Positions 31,536-42,289 of a stretch of 64,000 nucleotides of DNA are shown here, in pieces. Position 1 is the stretch's first letter; each line of letters begins with the position of its first letter. A program made the translations under genes and the position numbers. This DNA is from Enoplosus armatus (taxonomy: Eukaryota > Chordata > Actinopteri > Centrarchiformes > Enoplosidae): positions 744,001-808,000 of the forward strand of contig NC_092203.1 in assembly GCF_043641665.1 (NCBI RefSeq), written 5' to 3'. Below the pieces are notes generated by a model, which was not told the DNA's origin, ran no database searches, and saw only the letters and a list, made by a program, of their open reading frames with translations.

Positions 31536-32300
31536 AGCAGCACGGCAACTTCCCGGCTGCTTCGTCTGCAAATCTTTTCAAGCGTACGGCAAAAGAATTA
31601 TGTATCCGCAGGCTGAGGAGGACTGCACACACATATCATCTACTCCACCACCACCACCACCACCCCCCCGCCCTCCGAACAGATGAACACTGGGTCCATT
31701 ACTCCCTATGAATACGCTCAATGTCAAACTATGTCAGGCAGGGCTGTTTTTAGGCGCAGGGAGGCTCGGCGGGTCCCCATAGGGCTCCACCTGCTGAAAG
31801 GGGCACCAGAAGATGTATTTTTTTGGCCCAAACTATAACTTTTAACTTTAAAAAAAAGGGGGGTGGGGATAGATAACAAATCACAAAAGCAATGCACGTG
31901 AGAGGGGGGGCGTCCTCTTTCTTAGTTATGTGAGCGGTGATATCGTTCATAAAGGCAGTACAGAAATCATCAAAAGTATGCTTACCGAATCATAAAAAAA
32001 AAAAAAGAAAAAGTAAGCCCTGTATAATATGAATGGCCTCGGGAAAATATGTGCTACAGTTTAATAACTTACAATGAGCTGGAAAAAAAAGCAGTTAAAA
32101 GTGCCTCATTCCTAGCAAGTCATTTCTAATATTCACACAGTAACTTTGGTGATTGTATTTTGCTCTGTCAGGCGTTCCCAACATCATCCTTAGAATCCCA
32201 TTTATCACATCATATAATAATAACACGTGTGCGTGCGTGGTGTCAACAGAATTAACCGAGGGGCTGAATCATAAGCTTAGAGCGCTGCACTGATGTGAAA
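31536..32300. other. Unassigned stretch
   Basis: A CCA trinucleotide tract at 31645-31665, then AT-rich sequence with A runs near 31851 and 31994. No gene. Confidence 0.5.
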
Positions 32301-32319
32301 AGTTGTGATAAAAGACTAA

Positions 32320-32358
32320 CCCCCCCCACCCCCACCCCCACCTCCACCCGCCACCCCC
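32320..32358 (+). repeat. C-rich tract
   Basis: Repeated CCCCCA/CCACC units. The complementary strand is G-quadruplex-prone. Confidence 0.85.
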
Positions 32359-32359
32359 A

Positions 32360-33420
32360 GGTATGCCAGAGGGTGTCTGGCCAAAGGGCGCCAGGATGAC
32401 CAGAAAAAGAGCCCTGACGACGGTGATGATTATGATGATGATTTAATAAAGTTGGAGCAGGAATAAGTTTTGGGGGGGGGGGGGCTCACGCTAACTCCCT
32501 CTGTCTCTCTTCCCCATGCAGAGACTCATCGCTCTCCCCTCCTTCTCCTCTCTGCTTCATTTACTCCCTGCGGTTCACCTGAGATTGATGATCCTCCTCC
32601 TCTGATTGTGGTAATTACCCCTGTCCTGCTGCTGCAATGCATTATGCACAACAGACTCAACAAAGCGCAGGGGGGGGGGGGGCGCGCAGGCCAGATTGCC
32701 ATCCGTCGGCCTTCGCGGTGCATGCTGGGAGACGCTTACCCCCCGGAGTCTCGCCGGAATGGCGGGACTTGTCGCTGGCTGGCCGGTTGATGCCGTTCGT
32801 CTCTCAATAAAGACTGATGCAGTTGGTGGGACAATTAATCACAGCTTAAGCTGACCAAACGATAAAATACAATGGGCAAGCGCAGACATGAATACCGGTT
32901 TCACAATTGTGGAGCTGCGACCGCAAAAGGCTCCGTCCCCCTTTTAAGCTTCAAGCTGCGACCGCGGGACGTGCAAGAGACATTTGCTGTCCGATCTCAA
33001 GAGACCTTAAGGGCTGAGTGCCAGTGAACGAGGCCGGTGATATGAGGTGGGGCCGAACCATCAAGAGCGGCAAGGCCTCAAACTGAACCCCCCAATAATG
33101 CACTGGGAGGGGCCGATGAAGGCCGAGGCTGGGGCTGGGAATGACGTGCTCGCAGCACATGCGGAGTGGGTAGGCCTCCGTCGGTGCAGTCTTCATTAGA
33201 TGACCCTGTCGGACACGAGGAAGCCTTTGAGTCCGTATCAAAAGGCATTGCCAATCGGCCCGGATGAAGACATCAGCCTCGCGCCAAGCGAGCGTTCGGA
33301 CGCGTGCCTGCTTACAAATTCACCCTCACCCCCCCTCCTCCCCCTCTGCTTCCTCATAATTATACAAGCCCATGCTCTGTCAGCAGATATATATATATAT
33401 ATGTACAGGAGGGTAAAAAA
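32360..33420. other. Unassigned stretch
   Basis: A GATGAT tract near 32420-32442, G runs at 32471-32482 and 32670-32681, and (TA)n at 33388-33402. Short blocks at 32580-32660 and 32795-32880 have enhancer-like words ('GGTAATTACC', 'ACAATTAATCACAGCTTAAG'). No exon. Confidence 0.45.
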
Positions 33421-33429
33421 AAAAAAAAA

Positions 33430-33840
33430 AAGATGATCAACCTGTGCATCTAATCCGGCTTTATACAATGGCATTACATCCATAATTAAAAAGAAGATTA
33501 ATAGCATCTTTAATATATGGGAGCTGTTTCCGTAAACACTGGGCTGCACTGCAAGTTACACTCTATTTAGTGTATGTTAATGCTCAGGCCTTGTAATTAA
33601 TGAGGAGCGTTGCACTTGCATGCGACCTTGCCGTGGCGTGATGTAAGCTGGGGACATGTTTCTCCGCGAGGGGTAGCATAAAGTGCTGACAACCTCGCCC
33701 CCCTGCCACCCCCCCTCCCCCCCTTACTCGCCGTCATGAATAATCAGATAAACGTATGAAATCATGAATATGCATTAGATGCGAGATTCATGCAGGAGGT
33801 GTCACAGGTGTGTCACTTTTAATGTCTTGACAAATATTTA
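33430..33840. promoter_or_regulatory. Candidate conserved non-coding elements
   Basis: Two AT-rich blocks flank a C-rich spacer (33698-33724). The left (33430-33630) has 'GGCATTACATCCATAATTAA' and 'CCTTGTAATTAATGAGGAGC'. The right (33735-33840) has 'GTCATGAATAATCAGATAAA' and 'TCATGAATATGCATTAGATG'. Many TAAT and ATGCAT words. Inference from texture. Confidence 0.32.
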
Positions 33841-34395
33841 GCTCGCTAGCCCGACACTGACTAAGTCATGGGCTGACGGGGGGGGGGGGGGGCGAGTGAC
33901 TCGAGTTGGCAGGAGCATCAGTTGTTTGATCAGACCCTTGATGGAACCACGTTTACGTGCAAGAGAGGTCCATCTACAAGGTGCGTCTACAATTCCACGA
34001 CGACTGGGCAACTCCATCCGCTGAGGGAGATCGTCATTCGATATGATCAACAACAAAAAAAGCAACGGAACAGCACCCCCCCCCCCCCACACACACAATA
34101 ATGACTATTGCAAAAGCAGTTTCAGCTCAAGGCTCAGCTGCATCGTCGTCATTTGGATTTCACAATGGAATGCAGTTATAGCCACCCACACAGACACCGT
34201 TTCAGTAAGACGATATTAAACATTAAGATGGGTGTTGAAATCAAAATAAAAACAGTAACAGTAAAAACATAAACTGGAGATCGTTTTCTCTGCTTTTGTC
34301 TTTTGCATGGAGGTGATGGATCAGGAACGACTGATCTAAATTATCAATCAGCGTTGTCTTGCAGAAAGGGGCAACAGATCACTGCAGTTTTCTCA
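33841..34395. other. Unassigned stretch
   Basis: A G run at 33879-33892 and a C run at 34075-34088. Nothing recognised. Confidence 0.5.
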
Positions 34396-34470
34396 AACTC
34401 CAGAGAAAGTGGTGGTGCATTTGTTGGGGACTATTTTTTTGGTCAGCGGCGGACGTTTCTTGGTCTGCAT
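34396..34470 (+). repeat. Dispersed repeat containing GCATTTGTTGGGGACTA
   Basis: 'GAAAGTGGTGGTGCATTTGT' leads into TGGGGACTATTTTTTTGGTCAGCGGCGGA. It is the same family as 12150-12245 and 45255-45284, here in plus orientation. Ends uncertain; it may extend rightwards. Confidence 0.55.
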
Positions 34471-35375
34471 TTCTTTTACATCATGACCACCACCTTTTTC
34501 CTGACCGAGCAGCTTGACCAACAACGGAAAAAGTCGTTGGCGTTAGGGTTTGGGGTTAGGCTTGGGCCCGCTGAACCACTCACGGCATCCACTGCCAAGA
34601 TCAGGGACGAGGGGGCGAGCGAAAGGCCAAAAGGAGGGCCTTCAAATGTGACACACCGCAGAGAGCATCTGTGGAAAAGCTGGTATCGCAAGTTCCATCG
34701 CTCTCCTGAGTTGAGCTTTTTCCAAGATCAGTAACCTCAACTTAACCGAGTAGCTTTAGTTTTTTGGACAGTAGTCATTTGGATAGAGTTGAGGAATTCA
34801 CAAAACACAGATTAAAAGATGGGCGGCTGAGATATCATGATCCCGAAACCCTTTTCTACCTTAGTACGGGTCAAACTAATGAAAAGAACCCTGGATCCTA
34901 CGTTTCCCAGAATGCGACTTGATACTGTCTTTTCTTTAGATCCGCCCTGTCTCTCAAACCCAGCGGGCCGAGTAGGACTAACCATGAAACGCAAACTGAC
35001 CTCTTTTTTTTTTTTTGCACGAACTGCTCCTTGAAGTCAGAGTAGTTCTAACGGGATACGACTGAACTTTTAACGGGAACCATGACTTGTTGGGTCTGTC
35101 CGTGGACGGTGGCTCTTACTCGCCTCACACCGCATGAGCTCTGCGGTGTAGTAGTTTGTGTCCCGCGGGGGCCTCCTCCGCAGGGTTCGAAGATACCGCT
35201 CTCGCCTCACATGCAGCCATCTTTGCGGGGGGGGGGGTTTTCCCCCCGGCGAGTAAATCTGTCAGTAAAAGGCTGAGCCACTGACTCTCAGGGGGGAAAA
35301 AAACAGGGACATCACACTTGATATTCTGGCCCATAAATAGTCTCTCTGTTGCCGTTTTTTATGCAAGCTCAAGGG
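34471..35375. other. Unassigned stretch
   Basis: 'GTTAGGGTTTGGGGTTAGG' near 34543 is telomere-like but isolated. T12 near 35005 and a G run at 35227-35237. The 143-codon frame at 34303-34734 overlaps the dispersed repeat and has no domain. Confidence 0.5.
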
Positions 35376-35378
35376 GGA

Positions 35379-35411
35379 AGGTGGGGGGGGGTGGGGGGGG
35401 GTGGGGGGGGG
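35379..35411 (+). repeat. G-tract minisatellite, G-quadruplex candidate
   Basis: Three runs of eight or nine G are separated by single T, with a further GG-containing flank. Long G runs with one-base loops are the most stable quadruplex arrangement. Confidence 0.9.
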
Positions 35412-35571
35412 ACAAGCTGGAGATGTTGTTCCCTGGTGCAAGAAGAGGAGAAAATGACGGATCCATGACTTTGGTTTAAAACTGCGACACTCAAGTCTAG
35501 TGCATCATGAATATATTCATTACAGGGGAGAATCTTGGTCAGATATACTTAGTGTGCAGCTCTATACAAAT

Positions 35572-35605
35572 ACACACACACACACACACACACAACACAC
35601 ACACA
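35572..35605 (+). repeat. (CA)n microsatellite
   Basis: A CA dinucleotide repeat with one AA interruption near 35594. Confidence 0.95.
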
Positions 35606-35875
35606 AACTCGCGCTGTCTGCTCGTGGTAATTGTCAACAGCTACCAGTGTGTTAAAACTGTAACAGTGCGGAGGATTCTCAGAGCAGCTAATGAGGTCGC
35701 CCGAGGCCGATGCAAGCGCATGGCTCACAGTGGCTCAGGCTTAGCCGCCGATTTGAATGAGGCAACTAACAATACGTCTCACATTGGTCAAAGTAAGACC
35801 ACGCTGTGTATAACAATGGACGATACGACAGCTTCCCAGAAGTGAGGCCCAAACGTCTCGGTAACACCCCGCTTC

Positions 35876-36110
35876 CTGGTGGCTGGCTGCGATATATAGG
35901 TCATAAGCCCCGCCCCCTCAATGTTAGCCGATGGGACATGTAGTTAAGTACACGTTAAATACAATTTTCCCAAAGATGGTCTCTGTCATTTTAGGTAGTT
36001 CTTATCATGCTAATGTTTGGATTTTAACCCCCCCCCCTTCCTCCCAGTGGCTGGCTGCGATCTATCTCATAAGCTCCGCCCCCTCAATGTAAGCGGATGG
36101 GACATGGGCC
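35876..36110 (+). repeat. Dispersed repeat with 168-bp internal tandem duplication
   Basis: 'GGCTGGCTGCGATATATAGG' with TCATAAGCCCCGCCCCCTCAATGTTAGCCGATGGGACATG at 35881 recurs at 36049 with a few changes. The phrase is familiar from teleost repeats. The spacer 'GGTAGTTCTTATCATGCTAA' also belongs to that family. Confidence 0.75.
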
Positions 36111-36119
36111 AAACTAAAA

Positions 36120-38360
36120 AAAAGAAATATTACAACTGTGATTCACGCCCCGCTGTGGGTCTTTCTTCACCACTGAGAACAGCGGGGTACTGCAGTACCA
36201 AGCTGATCAAGAAGCCGTCGATAGACCCCCCCCCCCCCACCCGCCATGTGTCCCATGTGTCGCTCCACTGCTTTCTTTCAAAAAGAGTCACGCTTGCCTG
36301 CTTATTGGGTTTTTTTATTGGTTTATTTCATTCGCTGTATGTTGTTGATGTGCCAAAATGGACCTAGCGTGTGCGCCTTGATGCAGCAAATTAACATAAA
36401 TAATGAAGTATTTAATTAAAAGGCATATTTTGTTTGTACTTGCAAGTCCAAGGCAGGGCTATAGCCGGGATTTAAACAACACTGAGATCAGTGAGTTGCC
36501 CCAACGTTTCTAAAATGCTTTAATTATTTGGACATATGTCATAGATTTTTTTATTCTTAAAAGCTAAAGTGGGCAATATTATTGAATTATAATTTGAAGT
36601 TTTTCTCAAGCCCATTGCTACACGGCTGCTGCCTCCCTTCTCTTCACTGGAATTTGGCATTTGAGTCGTGCATGGCTTGAAATGTGGTTTGTTTGTATTA
36701 CGAAACAGCTGTATGGTTTTAAAAAAAAAACCTTTTGAAGAAGAACCAATATGACAGTAATCACCTTTTTTTTTTCCTTTCTTAATCGTAAGAAAACAGC
36801 AAAGTCCACAAATGCGTGGATATTTTTCGGCACATTTTGGGCTCCCGGTGGTCCAGGAGCCAGCGGAAACCGCTGCAGCACCTGCTCTGGCAATCAGTGC
36901 TCACTGCTGCAAACAAGCAGCCACAGCCAAACAACATCAGGCGTGCCAGAGCGCTAATGGGCTCATAGTAAGGTGGCAATCACGGGGCAGCTATCATCGC
37001 CGTCCGACGCAACTCTTATCTGTGGCATCTGCCCCCCCTCCCCCCCGACGGCGGCGTAACATCACCTGGAGGAGGAGCTGCGTGGCGGCGCGCCGGCTCA
37101 TTTCACCGCGAGCAAGAGTGAGAGAGGGGCAGCATCCAAGTTCGCAGTAATCCTCCGCCTTAACTCGGGTCACCGGTGTGTGACCAACCAGCCGGTCATG
37201 ATAACTCCGTTTCCTGGCCTTCTCTCAGAAAAACAAAAAGGGGTTCATTTCTATAATGAAAGACTTTCACGGTCGTGCCGGAGGAACGACAGCAGGCTTT
37301 GTGCCAGGAAAAGGCGTCTCCGGCGCAGTTTTAATGCGAAGGCAGCCAAGATTAGCATTTTGCACCGAGGCCGGTCAAAGACACCGTCCTCCTGCGGCGA
37401 GGAGTCCAAAAGGTGACCTGTGAGACCCGGAGACTAACAGTTGTTGATTCATTCTCATTCTCAAGTCAGTAATATATCAAAAAGTAGCGAATAGGAGGGG
37501 GCTGAGCCCTGCAGCGCAGCAGCAACGGTTTTAGGGTGTCTGTTTCGCATGGTGGCCCGCGGGGGGATAATCCCTTAGGTGCAGTGGCAGTGGGGCAAAT
37601 TGGCTCTGCAAAGCTGCGCCATGTTCCGCTCTCTTAATACATTAATGCCCCCCACCCCGCGAGTCATTAGAGCCGATTTCTGTGGAGTCACAATCAAGTT
37701 ATTGTCACTTGAAGGCAGCTTGGCGGTGAGAAACATAATCCCAGATGCGGGCGATGTGACGTCAAGGCCGCAAAGCAGTATGTCCTTGCTCAGCCAGCGC
37801 CAGCGGAGTCAAAATGGTGAGTGTTTACAGGGGGGGGGCAGTCACTTATTTATGAGCATTTGAATGGGCTGGGCCACTTCCCCGAGCTCAACTTGATTTT
37901 TTTTTTTTTTTAAATCTTCAGTTTATTTCCCCCGAGGATGGAGGGGGAAATAGCAGAAGACCCTGCATCTAAGAAGCGGATGGTCAGCACATTTTGCATG
38001 ATGGATGAAGAGCAGAGGGACTTAAGTATTTTCCCGTTAACTGCAATTCTGCCGGCATTTATTCCTCCTGCGCAGGATTCTGCAGCCTGGTTCTACATTC
38101 ATCGCGAAAGGCTGCGCGGTTCAAGAAGCGAGTGAAGCTGCCTTACCGCTTCACACAGTGAGCTTGTGGGGAAATGCATTACCATAAATATTACCATAAA
38201 ATTAGCATTAACAATCTCAGTCATGCTTGCAGTGGTTTTGATTTGGGGCTCTTTCTGTCACCTGTCAGCTATCTGCTGAGCAATGAAGCCGCTGCAGCGG
38301 CTGGAAAGTAAGAAAGAAAGATGTTTCTATCTTAATGTTATTCAGTATAATTTATTTTAA
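36120..38360. other. Unassigned stretch with candidate conserved blocks
   Basis: C run at 36226-36238, A10 near 36721 and T14 near 37897-37910. Blocks at 37560-37760 ('AATACATTAATGCC', 'AAGTTATTGTCACTTGAAGG') and 38160-38310 ('ATGCATTACCATAAATATTA', 'ACCTGTCAGCTATCTGCTGA') are repeat-free and enhancer-like. No exon recognised. Confidence 0.4.
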
Positions 38361-38369
38361 AGGAAATTG

Positions 38370-40830
38370 AATTTTTTTTTTTTTTTATTTGGTGTCACTG
38401 GACGCCTCGCATTAAGTTACTCTGAACAACAAGTGAACAAACACGGCAATACAAATCGCCGTTTTCAGGGGCGGGGCGGGAGAAAAGTATTGGTGCGATG
38501 GCTTGACTACCGACAGAGGACGACATCTCAGGGCGTCCTGGTGGCCCGGGGTCATAGGCCGCGTTCAAGACCAACATTAGCTCTGGGTGAAAAGATGCCC
38601 CCCCGAGACTTGAACCCGTGCCAACACTGGCGTCGTCTGGTCAGTGAATCCCAGTAGATTCATTTGTAATGGGAACTCGTAGGTGGATCCCAAATTTGGC
38701 AAATTGTAGTGTCGCAGCAACAGGTTATGTCGCAGTTTGCTCCTCAGACTGGGTCCAGCCTCAGCTGTACATGGTCAAAATTATACATGCGCAACATACA
38801 TGATAGCATGCTGATGTTAGCATTCAGCACAGCCCCCCACAGCGGCGGCCTCGGGTCTTGTTTGTTTGTCCAGAATCGGGCTCGTCCACGACCGAGATCG
38901 GGACCCAGGTCGACACAGCAAACCGACGTCAGCCTTCTTTCCTTGTGTTCGAGGACCACCAGCGCAATTGACCGAAGTCCCAACGCCAACGCACAGAATG
39001 TGCCGCCCTGCTGTCTCTAATGAATGGGTGTAGTTTAAGTTTAAGTTACCGTTGGAGGCTTTTGCTGTCATTGATCTGGTCCTTTTGACTGGACCTCTGA
39101 GCTGAAGTGGTCTCCGCTTATGTAGCGCTTTACAGATCAGGTCGCATTCACCCGTTTCCCCTTCGCTGGCCTCTCCGCCGGGAACGGCAACTTGGGGTTC
39201 AGCGTCAAGGAAACTTCGATTCCCCCAACCCGCCACCATGCCGCCCAAGTCAATATAAGTCATTTGCGCATTATTTTAATAGAAACCTCTCCTCTAGGAG
39301 CTCTACCGCCTTAGTATGAGGGGCCTATGTCCTCAGTTTGGCACCACAGATATTATAATGTGATTTTCTTTGTGTGTGTATGTGTGTGCGTGTGTGTGTG
39401 TTAAGTGGAGCCCCCCCCTTCCAAGCAAAACACCTGCGACGCAGTTCCTCCAGGGGGAAAGCCATTCTGGGCTACAACGGACTGTGAATAATAGTCCGAT
39501 GAATAAATAATAGTCTCGGTTGTCCTCGGTTGAGCTAAGACGTATGCTTTAGGTATCATTTGTCCATATTGGACTATTCAACACGCTCAGGCACGCGTCC
39601 ACGGCGCATTCCAGCCCGATTGTGTTGGAATTCTCAAAAGCTGACGGAACAGTTTCGCCTCATTAGCCTCAGTCAAAAGACTATCTACTGTGTTTCGGCA
39701 GCAAAGGCTTGGATGGGAGACGTGAAACTACAGGCAGCGTGGCGTCCATAGAGCAGCAAATTAATAGGCCGATATGCTTTTACTCATAATAACGTAATAT
39801 ATATAACTACAAACATGCTCCTTATGACACGGGGCAGTCACACTTCTTAAGCAAATATATTAAGGCAGTGACAAGGAGTGTTCCAAGTGGTTATGAGACT
39901 GTCTCAGTTTAGCACTGGTGCTCGATTTCAACATTGACTTACTTTCGGCAGTTGCATGGTCAGAGGACACGGTTTAGCGGTCCTTGTGGAGAACTAATCA
40001 AACTGAAAATTAGGCCAATGTATACTTTTTCTGCATAGCCGCAAGGGTGGCATATGGGTTAGGACATCCTCCCATTCATTTTTGAATGAGGGCGGTGCGT
40101 TTAGGTCATGTAGGCTGCCGATGGGACCAAAAAGACGCTCCTGCAAGATTTTTTTTTTCTTGTGCCTTTATTTTGACAGTGATAGAGCTTGGAGAGTGAC
40201 AGGAAATATGGGGGGGGGGGGGGGGGATGACATGCAGCAAAGGTGTGTTTTTAATCTGTTGATGCGGACAGACGATCACTCGTAGAAGCCGGCATACTAG
40301 CAGGTTCAAGTTCTTCTTCTTCTGTTTAGAGGCAGTTGGCAAACTGCTTTTACGTGCATTACCGTCACCTTCTGGATCGAGGGGGGTTAAAGTTCACAAC
40401 AAGACGTCACACACATGGGCACGACACGTGGCGTCACCGAGCGAGGACGAGCGAGCGCTGTGCACGGCACCCGAAAACCTCCGCGCATTCCATGCACACC
40501 TTCAGTACAAGCGTGCCGGCTGCTCATTTGTGCAATCCAAACCCCAGTTGTGTGGAGGCATCCACCCGTGCTGCAGGGTCCGTCGCCCAGAGACGCTCCA
40601 GCTGCAGGCCGCTGACCTCCCTGCTTTGGAAGCATCTGGGACGGCGTCAAAACATAACATAACTTGCCAAATGTGCTACGAATGTGCAAATCTCTGCTTA
40701 TCTGATATGTGACGAATCCATCCTATTTGATGATCACAATCGGACTCAGTCAGAGCTGCATCTGAGGAATGAAGGCGCGCTCACAAGCGTTTTGGAAACA
40801 TCAAATCCAATCCTTTTTTTCCTTTTTTTG
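38370..40830. other. Unassigned stretch
   Basis: T15 near 38372-38386, an imperfect GT tract at 39370-39402, a G run at 40209-40226 and a TTC tract at 40312-40322. 'GATAGCATGCTGATGTTAGC' near 38803 looks like part of a fish repeat but is too short to call. The open frames at 38709-39263 and 40336-40712 have no domain. Confidence 0.45.
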
Positions 40831-40841
40831 GGGGGGGGGGT

Positions 40842-40945
40842 CTGAGGACAGTGCTGTATGCTGTACAGATTGTAAAGCCCCCCTGAGGCAAACTGTGATT
40901 TGTGATATTGAGCTATATAAATAAAACTGACTTGACTTACGTGAC
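40842..40945 (+). repeat. Teleost repeat tail (TGAGCTATATAAATAAAACTGACTTGACT type)
   Basis: 'GATTGTAAAGCCCCCCTGAG', 'GCAAACTGTGATTTGTGATA' and 'TTGAGCTATATAAATAAAAC' followed by TGACTTGACTT is a familiar 3' tail of a fish dispersed repeat. Plus orientation; upstream part not recognised. Confidence 0.65.
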
Positions 40946-40949
40946 GAAC

Positions 40950-42259
40950 GTACTGCGCAAGCAAGCAGCGAGGGAATTCTGGACCCTGGGTGTCACCTCT
41001 CAGGCAACGTACAAGGTGGAGGTTGTTGGGCTTGTATGCAAACACTACTCAGGGCTGGAAAGAAGCCCGACTCCTCTGCATTTCCGGGTAAAAACATTAT
41101 TTCGCTGTTTTTATTTATAGATAATTCTCCTAAAAAGATGCTAGAGCTAACCCTTAATCAAAGGCAATGCAGTAAATGACAGTGCGCGCTGTAGTAAAGA
41201 CAGAAATAAAACATTATGCATTGTCGCCATTGGAGGTTAGAATCAGATCTCTATCCATGGAATTTAGATGTGATCATATAGACAAAAAGACAAAGAAAGA
41301 CTATAGATGCAGGTAGTTTGATATGTAGTTGAAGCCGAGTTGTAAAAACTGATTCGTGAAGAGTTGTCATGCATGGGTGTATTTCTACGTCGCTTCCGCT
41401 ACTCAGGTGAAGTTGCCGAAATGCTTTTGTGGGAGTCCATTCGTGCCAAAAGTCAAAATTACAATATATTCACCTTTTTTATTATTATTTTTTAATTTTA
41501 AAAAGCCCTTTGTCTATTATTTATTGGTTTGGCATTCATTTTATAGTATTTTATTTAAAATTACATTTCACCATGTCATTTTTCAAGGCATAGGCTTTGA
41601 CAAAATATTTTCGAGGAATTCAATCAAAGTGATCATTCCGTCGTCAAAGCGCCATGAGCGATATCATTATCAAACCTTGAGATTCACAATGAAGTCACAG
41701 GGAACGCGACACCGGTGAAATATTGCTTTACGCCGTGTGAATCTCCCTTTGGTTCATGCACTTCACTTTGCTAGTCGCATCACTGACATCATGCAATGTA
41801 TTTTGGTTTACACAGTGTTGTTATGCCACCTCTGAACGAATGGTATTTGAAATCCCTTCCATTGCGGCGCGGTGGAGCGTACACGAAGTACTGAGACAGG
41901 CCTTAAAAGGTCACGAAAGAAACAGTCGGTTAAGAGTCAGTGAGAGGCGACAGGAGTGATACAGATTTAGTCTGGAAAGCTGTGGGACCAGCGGGCACTC
42001 TGCATTTAATGCAGTGCACTGTCTTTCCCAAGTGCCGATGATCCCCGGAAAAAAAAATCCCAACATTCATGTGGATACCATGTGGGAGTCCTGTGAATGA
42101 AATGATTCAATGAAAAATTCCACCTCCTAATAGAACGCCAAATCCAAGAAGTGTGTTCCACCCCGAAACCTGAAACATTCCAAGGTGGGTTCCAGAATCG
42201 GAACTTGCTAAATGCTTCCGTTCTAAACGCAAAGGTTTTGAAATCATAGAACCGCGGAT
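40950..42259. other. Unassigned stretch
   Basis: AT-rich at 41440-41600. No gene or named repeat seen. Confidence 0.5.
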
Positions 42260-42289
42260 GGGGGGGGGGGGGGGGGGGGGGGGGGGGGG
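42260..42289 (+). repeat. Poly-G run (30 bases)
   Basis: An uninterrupted run of 30 G, the longest homopolymer in the window. Length is likely uncertain in any assembly. Confidence 0.96.

Noticed and set aside
35180..35220. GGGTTCGAA phrase suggesting a tRNA T-arm
   Set aside because: No acceptor stem, D-arm or A-box at the right spacing on either strand.
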